Positions 5,844-14,396 of a stretch of 64,000 nucleotides of DNA are shown piece after piece. A model generated the notes under the pieces. That model ran no database searches. It had not been told where the DNA came from and saw only the letters and a program-made list of their open reading frames with translations. The stretch comes from Curvivirga sp965219885 (GTDB lineage Bacteria; Pseudomonadota; Alphaproteobacteria; UBA8366; Aestuariispiraceae). The translations under genes were made by a program, and so were the position numbers. The stretch is taken from positions 620,001 through 684,000 of the forward strand of contig NZ_CBDCOT010000009.1 of NCBI RefSeq assembly GCF_965219885.1, given 5' to 3'. Each line of letters starts with the position of its first letter. Within the stretch, counting starts at the first letter, position 1.

Positions 5844-8358
5844 ATTCTTCTTTCACAGACCACGGCAATGTTTTCAAATAGGATAAAGCATTTTCTTCCT
5901 GAGTAGTCGTTGGTTTAATACATTCAAGAATCTCTACAATGTCCAACGCAGGTTGTTCATCAACCTCAAGACTTGGGATTCTGATTGTATACTTATTCCA
6001 ATGCTTTATATCGGATAAATTGTTTGCCACCCAACAAATCGTGTCAGGTTGATACTTTAGCATCAAAATCATTGCTATATAAAAAGTACCTATACTGTCA
6101 GGCGGCGGCAGCAACTTTCTTGGATTATATCTTGGAAGCAATCTTGAACAAAGCTCTTCAGAAAAATACCCTTCCCATTCTTCTTTAAAACTTCCTTTCA
6201 AATTACTTGGCGCGACCATTAGCGGCAGCATCCCACATAAGTCGTCTTCATGAATAAAATAATTATCCAAGAACATCTCTACTTCAGGAAAGCTCAGTTC
6301 CTGCCTAAAGAATCTCCACCAGAGTAAGTAACTATCGACATCTGACACTTTCAACGGGTTCAAGTTAAGCCCAAGACCAACAACCTTTAATCCGCTAATG
6401 AACTTTATCTTTTCAGCAGATAATTGATCCCTTTTGTCCTCAACGAGTGTAGAAATCAGCTCATCAAAATAACCTGTATTTGATTTTACAGATGGCGCAC
6501 ATAGCGCCCAATCATCGTCCGACACTAAAGAGCACAAAGTAGAGTAAAACTTAATCCAAGAGTCTAAATTCGAAGATAAGTGTTCTGCCTCTTCCTCATG
6601 TTTAAAAAGCGACAGATGTCTCAAGAGTTTTTTTCTTAGAAGCGGATTATCTTCAACCCAATTCAACAATAGGCTACAACTCATAGCATAATCCACCGCG
6701 AGTTGCGCGTTCGCTCTCAAATCAAGGGACATTAAACCTAACCCCTCAATTAGCATCTTCGCACAGGCGGCGTGAGAACGCGGGCTTTCATCATTGAATA
6801 AAGCAACTATAGCTTTCTCCAACCCACTAAACATGGGCTTTCTTTGTATGAAACGATTAACTTCCAAATGAAGGACATCAATATATCCTACTGCATTTTG
6901 CTCAAGGTGGATTAGTCGTTTATAATTGCCTTGGCGCAAGGCATCTGAGATTGGTCCATGTAGAACGGCCTGTAATGCCTGAAGCCTAGGTAATCCAAAA
7001 TAAACCTGTGCATAACGTTCTGCAGCCACATTAGAATTTAATCCAAGAATCTGCCATGAGTTGATCTTAAAGTTGCCGTTCCGAAGTCGTTCTAAAAACT
7101 CAGTTCTAATTATTTCTTTTGACCCAGCCTTAGTGCTAGAGAGAAACTCATCCGTAGCTTCTAAGTAGTTGTTATTCAGCTCATACCAGTAACACAGCAG
7201 AACTTCCAGAGATTCAGCAGGATTTTGCATCTTCAATGTAGCTAGTTCATTTGCACATCTTACTAACTTACGTGGTTTTGGCAGATTTTCTGCTTCTATT
7301 TGAAGAAGTGCATCCATTACCAATTCCTGCTCTTTACTATCGAAGCCGCATTCAGCAAGTGTTTCTATGAAGAAAGGTTTCCAAGAGCTGATCAACAATG
7401 GCGAAATAGCAAAACGGGTATGAAAAAGTTTCTCAAAATGACCTAATGACTGTTGCTCTAGTTGGCTACTATCATAGCAACTTATGAAAAACACATTCTT
7501 CAGGAAATTTTGCTCTTCATCTGGGTTGTAGAATCTCTCAAAGAAGATTTGTAAAGTCTTCCACACCTCTAAAGCTTCTGTATTCTCAAGTCTGTCCAGA
7601 TTATCAAATACAATGATAAGTTTTCGTTCTGGAGCATCTAGCGATTGTTTAAGCAGTTGATAAAACCACTGTTGAAAACGCCATGAACTGTGCTCAGCTT
7701 CTTCTACAGCTTCCCTGATGTCAAACTCGGACACATTACCTGAAAGTGCTTGGATTAACTTAGGTACAAAAGGCGGATACAGAAACACCCAAATCAAAAA
7801 GCCTATGATACCAATAGCGAAACCCATCCACTGTAATACTGGAAACTTGATATCAATATAGGCATTTATATCTTTTAATACATCTCTCTGGATATCCTCA
7901 GGGAAAAGAAGCCAGACAAAAATCAATACAACTATAAGTGCTATTATTTTTGAGAAAGCAGGAATAGAATTACTACGATCACGTTGTAAACTATCCAAAT
8001 TCCAATTGATATTTTTAGTCCAACCTTTGCGCAACAATGAGTCTGCCAGCTTCTCTAGACAAGCACGTCTTAAATGGTCACCGCTATGCGACCATGTATC
8101 AATTGTAACTAGGTTGTAAGGACTATTGTCAGCGGTCACATTTAACTTCTTGGCGATCATTTTGATCACACTAGATTTACCACTCCCTCTAGCACCATCA
8201 ATACCGATTGAAATACCCGATTGAGAAGGGTTCTGGACTAAATCAACAATCGTGTCTGCAACATTCCCATGAACGCCGTCAAATCGATCTTCACTATTCG
8301 GCACGTCAGGAACAATAGTGTATCGCTTAACATTCGTGATATCTGACATCTTCCCCAT
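5824..8358 (-). CDS. KAP-family P-loop NTPase (PifA-like), membrane-bound, 844 aa
   Basis: The Walker A motif is G55ARGSGKS62. Two membrane helices (about 136-152 and 177-194) are inserted between it and the Walker B block LIIVFDNLDRL (247-257, Asp252 and Asp255). That insertion defines the KAP family of STAND-like NTPases, whose best-studied bacterial member, PifA of plasmid F, excludes phage T7. About 580 C-terminal residues are helical and unassigned, a plausible sensor. The gene is downstream of, and 59 bp from, the 558-aa gene on the same strand. Its stop codon lies 1-2 bp past the break in the phage exonuclease. A defence role is inferred from family and setting. Confidence 0.88.
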   Translation of the reverse strand: MGKMSDITNVKRYTIVPDVPNSEDRFDGVHGNVADTIVDLVQNPSQSGISIGIDGARGSGKSSVIKMIAKKLNVTADNSPYNLVTIDTWSHSGDHLRRACLEKLADSLLRKGWTKNINWNLDSLQRDRSNSIPAFSKIIALIVVLIFVWLLFPEDIQRDVLKDINAYIDIKFPVLQWMGFAIGIIGFLIWVFLYPPFVPKLIQALSGNVSEFDIREAVEEAEHSSWRFQQWFYQLLKQSLDAPERKLIIVFDNLDRLENTEALEVWKTLQIFFERFYNPDEEQNFLKNVFFISCYDSSQLEQQSLGHFEKLFHTRFAISPLLISSWKPFFIETLAECGFDSKEQELVMDALLQIEAENLPKPRKLVRCANELATLKMQNPAESLEVLLCYWYELNNNYLEATDEFLSSTKAGSKEIIRTEFLERLRNGNFKINSWQILGLNSNVAAERYAQVYFGLPRLQALQAVLHGPISDALRQGNYKRLIHLEQNAVGYIDVLHLEVNRFIQRKPMFSGLEKAIVALFNDESPRSHAACAKMLIEGLGLMSLDLRANAQLAVDYAMSCSLLLNWVEDNPLLRKKLLRHLSLFKHEEEAEHLSSNLDSWIKFYSTLCSLVSDDDWALCAPSVKSNTGYFDELISTLVEDKRDQLSAEKIKFISGLKVVGLGLNLNPLKVSDVDSYLLWWRFFRQELSFPEVEMFLDNYFIHEDDLCGMLPLMVAPSNLKGSFKEEWEGYFSEELCSRLLPRYNPRKLLPPPDSIGTFYIAMILMLKYQPDTICWVANNLSDIKHWNKYTIRIPSLEVDEQPALDIVEILECIKPTTTQEENALSYLKTLPWSVKEEFISGDW

Positions 8359-8417
8359 TCACATATCCAATCACCGAGTTGATTTAATAGATACGAATCT
8401 CTCAGAAAGTGCAATAA

Positions 8418-10094
8418 TCATTTACGGTAACTAAAAAGCTCAAAAATACTACTCAAGGCCTCTTCACACTCCATGCTGACTTCTCTGAAATGTGTAGACA
8501 AATCTCCATAGTTCTCAAGTATTTGTTTTCGTTCTTTGTCTGCATCCTTCTCATTTGCGTGGCCTTTATGAGTTGATCTTAATCGCTGTAATTTTGCTAT
8601 TGGCCTAGTAGTTTCACGAGCATCTTCTTGATCCATTCCATAAGCATTTAGCAATTCCGTTGTCATGCCAATAGACCCAAAAGATGGATCATACTCATGA
8701 TCAAGATTCTTCAGCTGTTTCTTCAACCACTTTTTATCAATCCCATCCACAATAAGTTGGCATAAATTCAGTAATTCATTAGACCACTCCTTTATAGAAG
8801 CAGTTACAGGATAACGTACTGATTGATACAAGGATTCATCTCTACATTTCCACCAACCAAGATCGGACTTTTCAAACTGTTTAAGGATGTTCTTAATATC
8901 CACCAGCGGACAGTATGATGTAAAAAATTTACCTTCAAAATCTGTGGCAAACGCTCTCTCAGAAATCCCACCCTTTGGTTTCTCGTTGAATGACTTCCAG
9001 TAAAGCTGCTCTGCGTATGGTAAGCGTTGTAAATCAATGAGGTACACATGTACTTGCCCATGCTCATTTATATCATATGATTGAATGAACCAACCGCCTC
9101 TACAATGTATGCTTCTATCTTCAAGCCTGTATTTCTCAGAGTCATTCTTGTATTTCAGCAAGACCTCAGGATTAAAGAAAGCTGGGGACATTTCATAAGG
9201 CAACGTACTCTCAGTAAAGTAATTTACAATACTATCCGGCGCACATGAAATCTCCTTAATCTCGTTACGACGAAGGTCACGTGCAATAAAAGAAGCGTAT
9301 TCCTTTGTACCATTATCATCATTACTAAAATGCATTTCCTGTAGCTTGGTAACAATCACACCACGACTTGCACTACAGTTAGTTGGACGTATTGTAAAAC
9401 GTGTAACGAAACTCCTATCGATTCCACAATATGAGACCTCCTCTACTCCGTGCTCAATCAGGTAAGGATTCTCACAGCGAGTTAGATCAAACATGGTTAC
9501 TAAAGATGAACCCGTGATTTCTGCATATTTACGTATAACGTGGCTATCACAAATAACTGCCATACCGCTTTCAAAATCGTCTTCGCCTCGAATCTGAACA
9601 ACTTTCACGATGTCCTTCAGATCACCATTATCGTCCAGAGAACACCAAGCCTGCCTTGCCTTTATGTAATGCAACCCCATAACATGCATAAATCGCTGCG
9701 ACAGTTCGACATAATTACCAAGGTCAGGCACTCCTTCAAATGTCCTCAAGAAAACTAATTGCTCTCCATGCGGTAATGTTTCACCTTGCCTGCTCATTGG
9801 GTCTTCAAGATGACAATCTTCATCCCCCATATGCTGCCACAAGTCCCATGATTCGTATGGGTTGAAATGCCACCGCATAAGATCATCAAAATCCGGTGGG
9901 TTTAATAAATCCTCGGGTACTAGTACTGTATGTGTATAATAGTAACCAAAGCCAGCATATAAGATCACTTCTTCACCGGATAACGACTTCTTCAGATTAG
10001 GTATAACGTCTTTTTGCCATAGCCATTCATTGAATTCTTCCTTATCAACAGGAGCTTCATTCAAACTCAAAAGCGTCTTTTCATCAAAAACCAT
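8418..10094 (-). CDS. Protein of unknown function, 558 aa, paired with the KAP NTPase
   Basis: I do not recognise this family. The protein is soluble, acidic and aromatic-rich, without signal peptide or membrane helix. Points to search with are LPYAEQLYWKSFNEKP, SERAFATDFEGKFF and SIHCRGGWFIQSYD in the second half, and FGYYYTHTVLVPEDLL near residue 50. The last ~100 residues look helical. GGGGAAGG stands 7 bp before the ATG. It is the first gene of a two-gene unit with the KAP NTPase, 166 bp from tRNA-Ser. Position suggests a partner, either sensor or effector, of the NTPase. Confidence 0.75.
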   Translation of the reverse strand: MVFDEKTLLSLNEAPVDKEEFNEWLWQKDVIPNLKKSLSGEEVILYAGFGYYYTHTVLVPEDLLNPPDFDDLMRWHFNPYESWDLWQHMGDEDCHLEDPMSRQGETLPHGEQLVFLRTFEGVPDLGNYVELSQRFMHVMGLHYIKARQAWCSLDDNGDLKDIVKVVQIRGEDDFESGMAVICDSHVIRKYAEITGSSLVTMFDLTRCENPYLIEHGVEEVSYCGIDRSFVTRFTIRPTNCSASRGVIVTKLQEMHFSNDDNGTKEYASFIARDLRRNEIKEISCAPDSIVNYFTESTLPYEMSPAFFNPEVLLKYKNDSEKYRLEDRSIHCRGGWFIQSYDINEHGQVHVYLIDLQRLPYAEQLYWKSFNEKPKGGISERAFATDFEGKFFTSYCPLVDIKNILKQFEKSDLGWWKCRDESLYQSVRYPVTASIKEWSNELLNLCQLIVDGIDKKWLKKQLKNLDHEYDPSFGSIGMTTELLNAYGMDQEDARETTRPIAKLQRLRSTHKGHANEKDADKERKQILENYGDLSTHFREVSMECEEALSSIFELFSYRK

Positions 10095-10172
10095 TAGCTC
10101 ACCTTCCCCGCTAAGTTCTGACAGTTCATAATTATGTACAGCCTAATGACTTTATACGATTCGTGAAGAAAA

Positions 10173-10197
10173 AACGTATGTGGTAAACGTGTGTGGT
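10173..10197. repeat. Tandem direct repeat upstream of the KAP operon
   Basis: AACGTATGTGGT (10173-10184) and AACGTGTGTGGT (10186-10197) differ at one base and are spaced 13 bp start to start. They lie about 80-100 bp before the start of the 558-aa gene, a reasonable place for a regulator site, though one near-perfect pair could be chance. Confidence 0.4.
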
Positions 10198-10260
10198 TTT
10201 ATAAAAATCACACTCTCTTAAATATTTGATTTTAAATGAAAATATAAGATTTACTAGATC

Positions 10261-10348
10261 TGGCGGAGCGAGGGGGATTCGAACCCCCGAGGGGTTGCCC
10301 CCAACACGCTTTCCAGGCGTGCGCCTTAAGCCGCTCGGCCATCGCTCC
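10261..10348 (-). tRNA. tRNA-Ser (anticodon GGA)
   Basis: The reverse strand folds as a class II tRNA: acceptor GGAGCGA pairs with TCGCTCC, the anticodon stem CACGC/GCGTG encloses the loop CTGGAAA (anticodon GGA, reading UCC and UCU), there is a long variable arm, and the T loop is GTTCGAATC. The CCA end is encoded. The 3' end faces the phage-derived element on its left, the classic orientation for tRNA-targeted integration; the matching att copy would be left of the window. Confidence 0.96.
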
Positions 10349-10630
10349 TAATCTGTATCGCAAGGAATGCATGGGATTGCCTATCAACTTGCGGCCCCAA
10401 CCATGTGGAGCGAGCGGAAACTAACCAAATCCCCACTGTCTTGCAAGGGCTGTTTTCAAGAAAAATGTAAATTTTTTAAAAAAACTTCATTTTTTTTACC
10501 CCATATAATAAGAGAATCTGATAAAAGGGTAGAATTACATGACTTTAGAGTTTTCTTAAGAGTGAAAATTCTATATTTCGCCTTGGTTTGAGCCATATTA
10601 CATAAGATATGTCTGGGGAGACTAAAAACC

Positions 10631-10975
10631 ATGCTTTTTCGCTGGTTTGGGAAATTATGCATCTTATCAGCACTTATCCTTCTTGGGATTGGGCTCTATA
10701 TTTGGTTAAGTGGCGAAGATATTAATAAAGCTGCAGGTCAAATCTGGTATCAAATGCATCAACCAAGCCTGCAATATGCGCAGGTCATCGTTGAACGCTA
10801 CCTCCATGCGAGCTGGTTCTGGACATTTTTCCAAAACTCCATCCTGACCTTACCAGCCTGGGATGCAATTATACGGGTCTTTATCGCCCTCTTCCTTATC
10901 GGTGGCATTATGATCGGCCTGTTTAAAAAACCACGTAGCCTGCATCATCGAAACAAAAATAAAGGCATCCATTAG
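10631..10975 (+). CDS. Small membrane protein, 114 aa
   Basis: Two membrane helices (about residues 9-26 and 79-99) flank a hydrophilic, aromatic-rich loop of about 50 residues (QIWYQMHQPSLQYAQ); the tail is basic. I do not recognise the family. TCTGGGGAGA lies upstream of the ATG. It starts the core chromosome after tRNA-Ser, and its stop is 4 bp before the PAS_5 gene, so the two are probably cotranscribed. Confidence 0.7.
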   Translation: MLFRWFGKLCILSALILLGIGLYIWLSGEDINKAAGQIWYQMHQPSLQYAQVIVERYLHASWFWTFFQNSILTLPAWDAIIRVFIALFLIGGIMIGLFKKPRSLHHRNKNKGIH

Positions 10976-10979
10976 ATTA

Positions 10980-11537
10980 ATGGAAAAAATTTTAAGTGAT
11001 CCTCTATCAACTTATTACCTGATTGATCCAGACACGGATCATCCGCCCGCTGAATTTGAAAGCATCTATCAATTATGGGCAAAAAAACGCGGCGAAGATA
11101 ATTTATTTCCCTGCTGGAAAGATTTTGACTTCACTGACTTTGTTGGATGGCATGGCATGCTCATCATTTCAGAAACCCAATGGGAACCATTTGAAATCAC
11201 CTATCGTATATTTGGCAGTGAAATTGCCAATATTATCAATGAAGATCTGACAGGTAAAAAAAGCTATCCTGGCGAAGAAGGTGGCTTTTATTACGAGCTT
11301 GATAAACCATATTTAGAAGCAATTCGGGCCAATAGGAAACTAGGCTATGCCATCGGAAGTTTAGACTGGATAGGACAAACCCACCGTAAAGTTGCCTATA
11401 TGGATTTTCCGATGAATAAAGCCCATCGTAGTGAAGATTTTAAAAACCCGACTATGTTTATGACCGCATGTTATGTGCATAAACTTAGTCGGGAAGAATA
11501 TCTCAGCGCGCCAGCAACAATTGCATCAGACAAATGA
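10980..11537 (+). CDS. PAS_5 domain protein, 185 aa
   Basis: The sequence follows the PAS_5 pattern common in Alphaproteobacteria: an acidic helix, then PCWKDFDFTDFVGWHGMLII, a central ITYRIFGSEIANIINEDLTG block and a C-terminal DFPM segment, filling about residues 20-165. There is no output domain, so it would act by contact with another protein or as a stand-alone sensor. The ATG follows the preceding stop by 4 bp without a strong ribosome-binding site, suggesting coupling. It ends at a hairpin shared with the convergent lepA gene. Confidence 0.78.
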   Translation: MEKILSDPLSTYYLIDPDTDHPPAEFESIYQLWAKKRGEDNLFPCWKDFDFTDFVGWHGMLIISETQWEPFEITYRIFGSEIANIINEDLTGKKSYPGEEGGFYYELDKPYLEAIRANRKLGYAIGSLDWIGQTHRKVAYMDFPMNKAHRSEDFKNPTMFMTACYVHKLSREEYLSAPATIASDK

Positions 11538-11539
11538 GG

Positions 11540-11577
11540 AAATGGGTAATCTCCTGAATTAGTTATCACCCATTTTT
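11540..11577. terminator. Intrinsic terminator between the PAS_5 gene and lepA
   Basis: AAATGGGT (11540-11547) pairs with ACCCATTT (11568-11575), followed by T residues on the plus strand. The right arm lies inside the last codons of lepA, so the hairpin mainly serves the plus-strand PAS_5 transcript. Confidence 0.55.
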
Positions 11578-13361
11578 AAAGCTTCAAGGAAAGCGGATTG
11601 TGGAATATCCACTTTACCGAATTGACGCATACGTTTTTTACCTTCTTTTTGTTTCTCAAGAAGTTTACGTTTACGTGACACATCACCACCATAACATTTC
11701 GCGGTCACATCTTTACGCATCGCAGATAATGTCTCTCGTGCGATGATCTTGCCACCAATCGCCGCCTGAATTGCCACCTTGAACAATTGACGTGGGACCA
11801 AATCCTTCAACCGCGCACAAATGGCACGACCACGGAACTCTGCTTGGGATCGATGAACCAACATAGACAAAGCGTCAACTGGATCACCATTGATCATAAT
11901 TTGTACTTTAACCAGATCACCAGATTCATAGCCAACCATCTCATAATCGAAGGACGCATAACCACTGGTAATGGATTTCAGGCGATCATAGAAATCAAAG
12001 ACTACTTCGTTCAACGGCAATTTATAAACCACCATCGCACGACCACCCACATAAGTGAGATCTAACTGTTCACCACGGCGTTCCGTACAAAGTGTCAGCA
12101 CTGGGCCCAAATACTCATCAGGCACCATGATTGTTGCTTTAATCCATGGCTCTTCAATAGAGTCAATTTTCACAACATCCGGATAATCAGCCGGGTTATG
12201 GAGCTCCAGCAAACTGCCGTCATTCATATGAATTTTATAAACCACAGATGGCGCTGTTGAAATCAAATCCAGATCAAATTCACGGTTCAGGCGTTCTTGA
12301 ATAATCTCAAGATGAAGTAGACCTAGGAAACCACAACGGAAACCAAAACCAAGTGCAGCAGAGCTTTCCATCTCAAAATGGAAGCTGGCATCATTCAAGG
12401 CAAGTTTACCTAGGCTTTCACGCAATGTTTCAAAATCCGATGCATCAACTGGGAAAAGGCCACAGAATACAACTGGTACAGATGGCTTAAAGCCCGGCAG
12501 AGCTTCTGTTGCAGGTTTGCGATCCAACGTGATGGTATCACCCACCTGACAATCAGAGACGGATTTAATGGAAGCTGTAATAAAACCCATTTCACCCGGG
12601 CCAAGCTCTTTTACGGTTTCATGTTTTGGCGTAAAAATACCAACACGGTCAATCTCATGTGTTGCCCCAGTGGACATCATCCGGATCTTTTGACCTTTTT
12701 GTAAAACACCATCTACAACACGGACCAAAATCACAACGCCAAGATATTGGTCATACCAACTATCAACCAGCATCGCTTTTAATTCACTGTCACGTTCTCC
12801 ACCCGGCGGAGGCAACTGTTCGACGATCGCATCCAATGTTTCTTCGATACCAATGCCAGATTTCGCAGATACCTCCAACGCACCATCAGCTTCAATGCCA
12901 ATCACATCTTCAATCTGTTGGCGAATACGATCTGGATCAGCTGCAGGTAAATCAATCTTGTTCAACACAGGGACGAGATCAAGATCACCATCCATTGCCA
13001 AATATACGTTAGCCAAAGTTTGCGCTTCTACCCCTTGAGAAGCATCAACAACCAATAACGCACCTTCACAGGCCGCCAAAGAACGGGAAACTTCATAGGC
13101 GAAATCCACATGGCCCGGCGTATCCATCAAGTTCAAGATATAAGTTTCACCATCTTTGGCTTTATATTCCAAACGAACAGTTTGCGCCTTAATGGTAATG
13201 CCGCGCTCTTTCTCGATCTCCATATTGTCGAGAACTTGTTCCGTCATTTCACGTTCTGTCAAACCACCACAATACTGGATCAAACGATCGGCAAGCGTAG
13301 ATTTACCATGGTCAATATGAGCAACGATGGAGAAGTTGCGAATTTTACTTAGATCCGTCAT
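11559..13361 (-). CDS. lepA: Elongation factor 4 (LepA), translational GTPase
   Basis: LepA is a ribosome-bound GTPase that acts on stalled or back-translocated elongation and initiation complexes. All G motifs are present: G1 AHIDHGKST (residues 14-22), the switch with RGITIKAQT, G3 DTPGH, and G4 NKIDLP. The LepA-specific C-terminal domain ends GKKRMRQFGKVDIPQSAFLE. At 600 aa it has the normal length. It is a single gene on the minus strand, convergent with the PAS_5 gene and downstream of the HAD phosphatase gene, with hairpins on both sides. No anomalies seen. Confidence 0.97.
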   Translation of the reverse strand: MTDLSKIRNFSIVAHIDHGKSTLADRLIQYCGGLTEREMTEQVLDNMEIEKERGITIKAQTVRLEYKAKDGETYILNLMDTPGHVDFAYEVSRSLAACEGALLVVDASQGVEAQTLANVYLAMDGDLDLVPVLNKIDLPAADPDRIRQQIEDVIGIEADGALEVSAKSGIGIEETLDAIVEQLPPPGGERDSELKAMLVDSWYDQYLGVVILVRVVDGVLQKGQKIRMMSTGATHEIDRVGIFTPKHETVKELGPGEMGFITASIKSVSDCQVGDTITLDRKPATEALPGFKPSVPVVFCGLFPVDASDFETLRESLGKLALNDASFHFEMESSAALGFGFRCGFLGLLHLEIIQERLNREFDLDLISTAPSVVYKIHMNDGSLLELHNPADYPDVVKIDSIEEPWIKATIMVPDEYLGPVLTLCTERRGEQLDLTYVGGRAMVVYKLPLNEVVFDFYDRLKSITSGYASFDYEMVGYESGDLVKVQIMINGDPVDALSMLVHRSQAEFRGRAICARLKDLVPRQLFKVAIQAAIGGKIIARETLSAMRKDVTAKCYGGDVSRKRKLLEKQKEGKKRMRQFGKVDIPQSAFLEALKMGDN

Positions 13362-13395
13362 CTGGCGAACTCAAAACTTAAATGAAATTAAAAAT

Positions 13396-13457
13396 CTGCT
13401 ATAGCAGTGTTAATGCTGCTTTGCGGGCGCGACAATAGGCCGAAACACCCGCTTTTT
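13396..13457. terminator. Paired hairpins between the HAD gene and lepA
   Basis: CTGC-TATA-GCAG at 13396-13407 is followed, reading the minus strand, by ATTTTT, which fits a terminator for the HAD gene. GCGGG (13423-13427) pairs with CCCGC (13448-13452) and is followed on the plus strand by TTTTT. Both structures are short. Confidence 0.4.
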
Positions 13458-13492
13458 CAATCTATTCTTTTATTCAGTTATTGAGATATGAA

Positions 13493-14197
13493 TTAAAGAT
13501 CATATTCATGATTAACCAACCGATGCATCCAACCAGACAAGTCATTGGTCATATGGTGAATATGTCCACCTTCCGACCCCATGGAAGACCAATCCGCTGT
13601 TGTTTTCACCCAAACTGTACGCATCCCTACTTCAGCAGGATATTTCAAGTTTTTTGCCATATCTTCAACCATCACAGCTTTGGTAGGATCAATATCAAAC
13701 TGCTTGATCATTTTATCATAAGGGGCCGCATTCGGTTTTGGTATGTAATCAGATGCTATAATATCAAAGATATCATCGAAATGATGTGCAATACCTAACT
13801 GTGCCAAAGTTGCTTCTGCATGTTTCACAGTACCATTGGTAAAAATCAACTTGCGCCCCGGCAGTTCAGCCAATGCCTTATCAATTGTCTCATCACGTAA
13901 GACCGGGGAATAATCAATATCATGAACAAAGTCCAAGAAATCTTTTGGTTCGACACCGTGATTGGTCATTAGGCCATTTAGCGTCGTACCATGTTCTAGG
14001 AAATACTTCTTCTGAACGGCTTTGGCCTCATCATGTTCCAAATCCAAAGTTTGGCTAATGAAATGTCCCATCTTCTTATCAATCTGGGCAAATAGATTAC
14101 ACTTTTCAGGATAAAGCGTATTATCCAAGTCAAAAATCCATGTTTCAGACGCTAATAATGCCAACCAGCTTTCTTTGTCATGTGTGATTTCTTGCAT
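13493..14197 (-). CDS. HAD-family pyrimidine 5'-nucleotidase
   Basis: The nucleophile motif WIFDLDNTLYP (Asp23, Asp25) is followed by motif II LIFTNGT, a Lys in the SDYIPKPNAAPY segment and the late acidic motif VMVEDMAKN. This is the SDT1/pyrimidine 5'-nucleotidase branch of the haloacid dehalogenase superfamily, which dephosphorylates pyrimidine nucleotides and related sugar phosphates. Length (234 aa) is normal. It stands alone upstream of lepA on the minus strand and is divergent from the DUF2336 gene. In alphaproteobacteria this family commonly lies near argB, as here. Confidence 0.85.
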   Translation of the reverse strand: MQEITHDKESWLALLASETWIFDLDNTLYPEKCNLFAQIDKKMGHFISQTLDLEHDEAKAVQKKYFLEHGTTLNGLMTNHGVEPKDFLDFVHDIDYSPVLRDETIDKALAELPGRKLIFTNGTVKHAEATLAQLGIAHHFDDIFDIIASDYIPKPNAAPYDKMIKQFDIDPTKAVMVEDMAKNLKYPAEVGMRTVWVKTTADWSSMGSEGGHIHHMTNDLSGWMHRLVNHEYDL

Positions 14198-14396
14198 CAG
14201 CCTATCCTTATCTTAAATCCTGAACATTCTTATCTCTTCAAATGTTTTGCCTTTTTCAATCCCGAACAGCAAGAGAAAGATCATATTGTCGCTAAATTTT
14301 AAATTTATACGGTTAGGATTAGGAAAGAGATTTGCAAATAAGAAAAGAAGGGATATTCTGTTTAACGTTGTAAACTGTTGATATAAGAAAATAATA

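Noticed and set aside
12659..13012. Long plus-strand frame opposite lepA
   Set aside because: It lies wholly within lepA, has a composition typical of an antisense shadow, and no start site.
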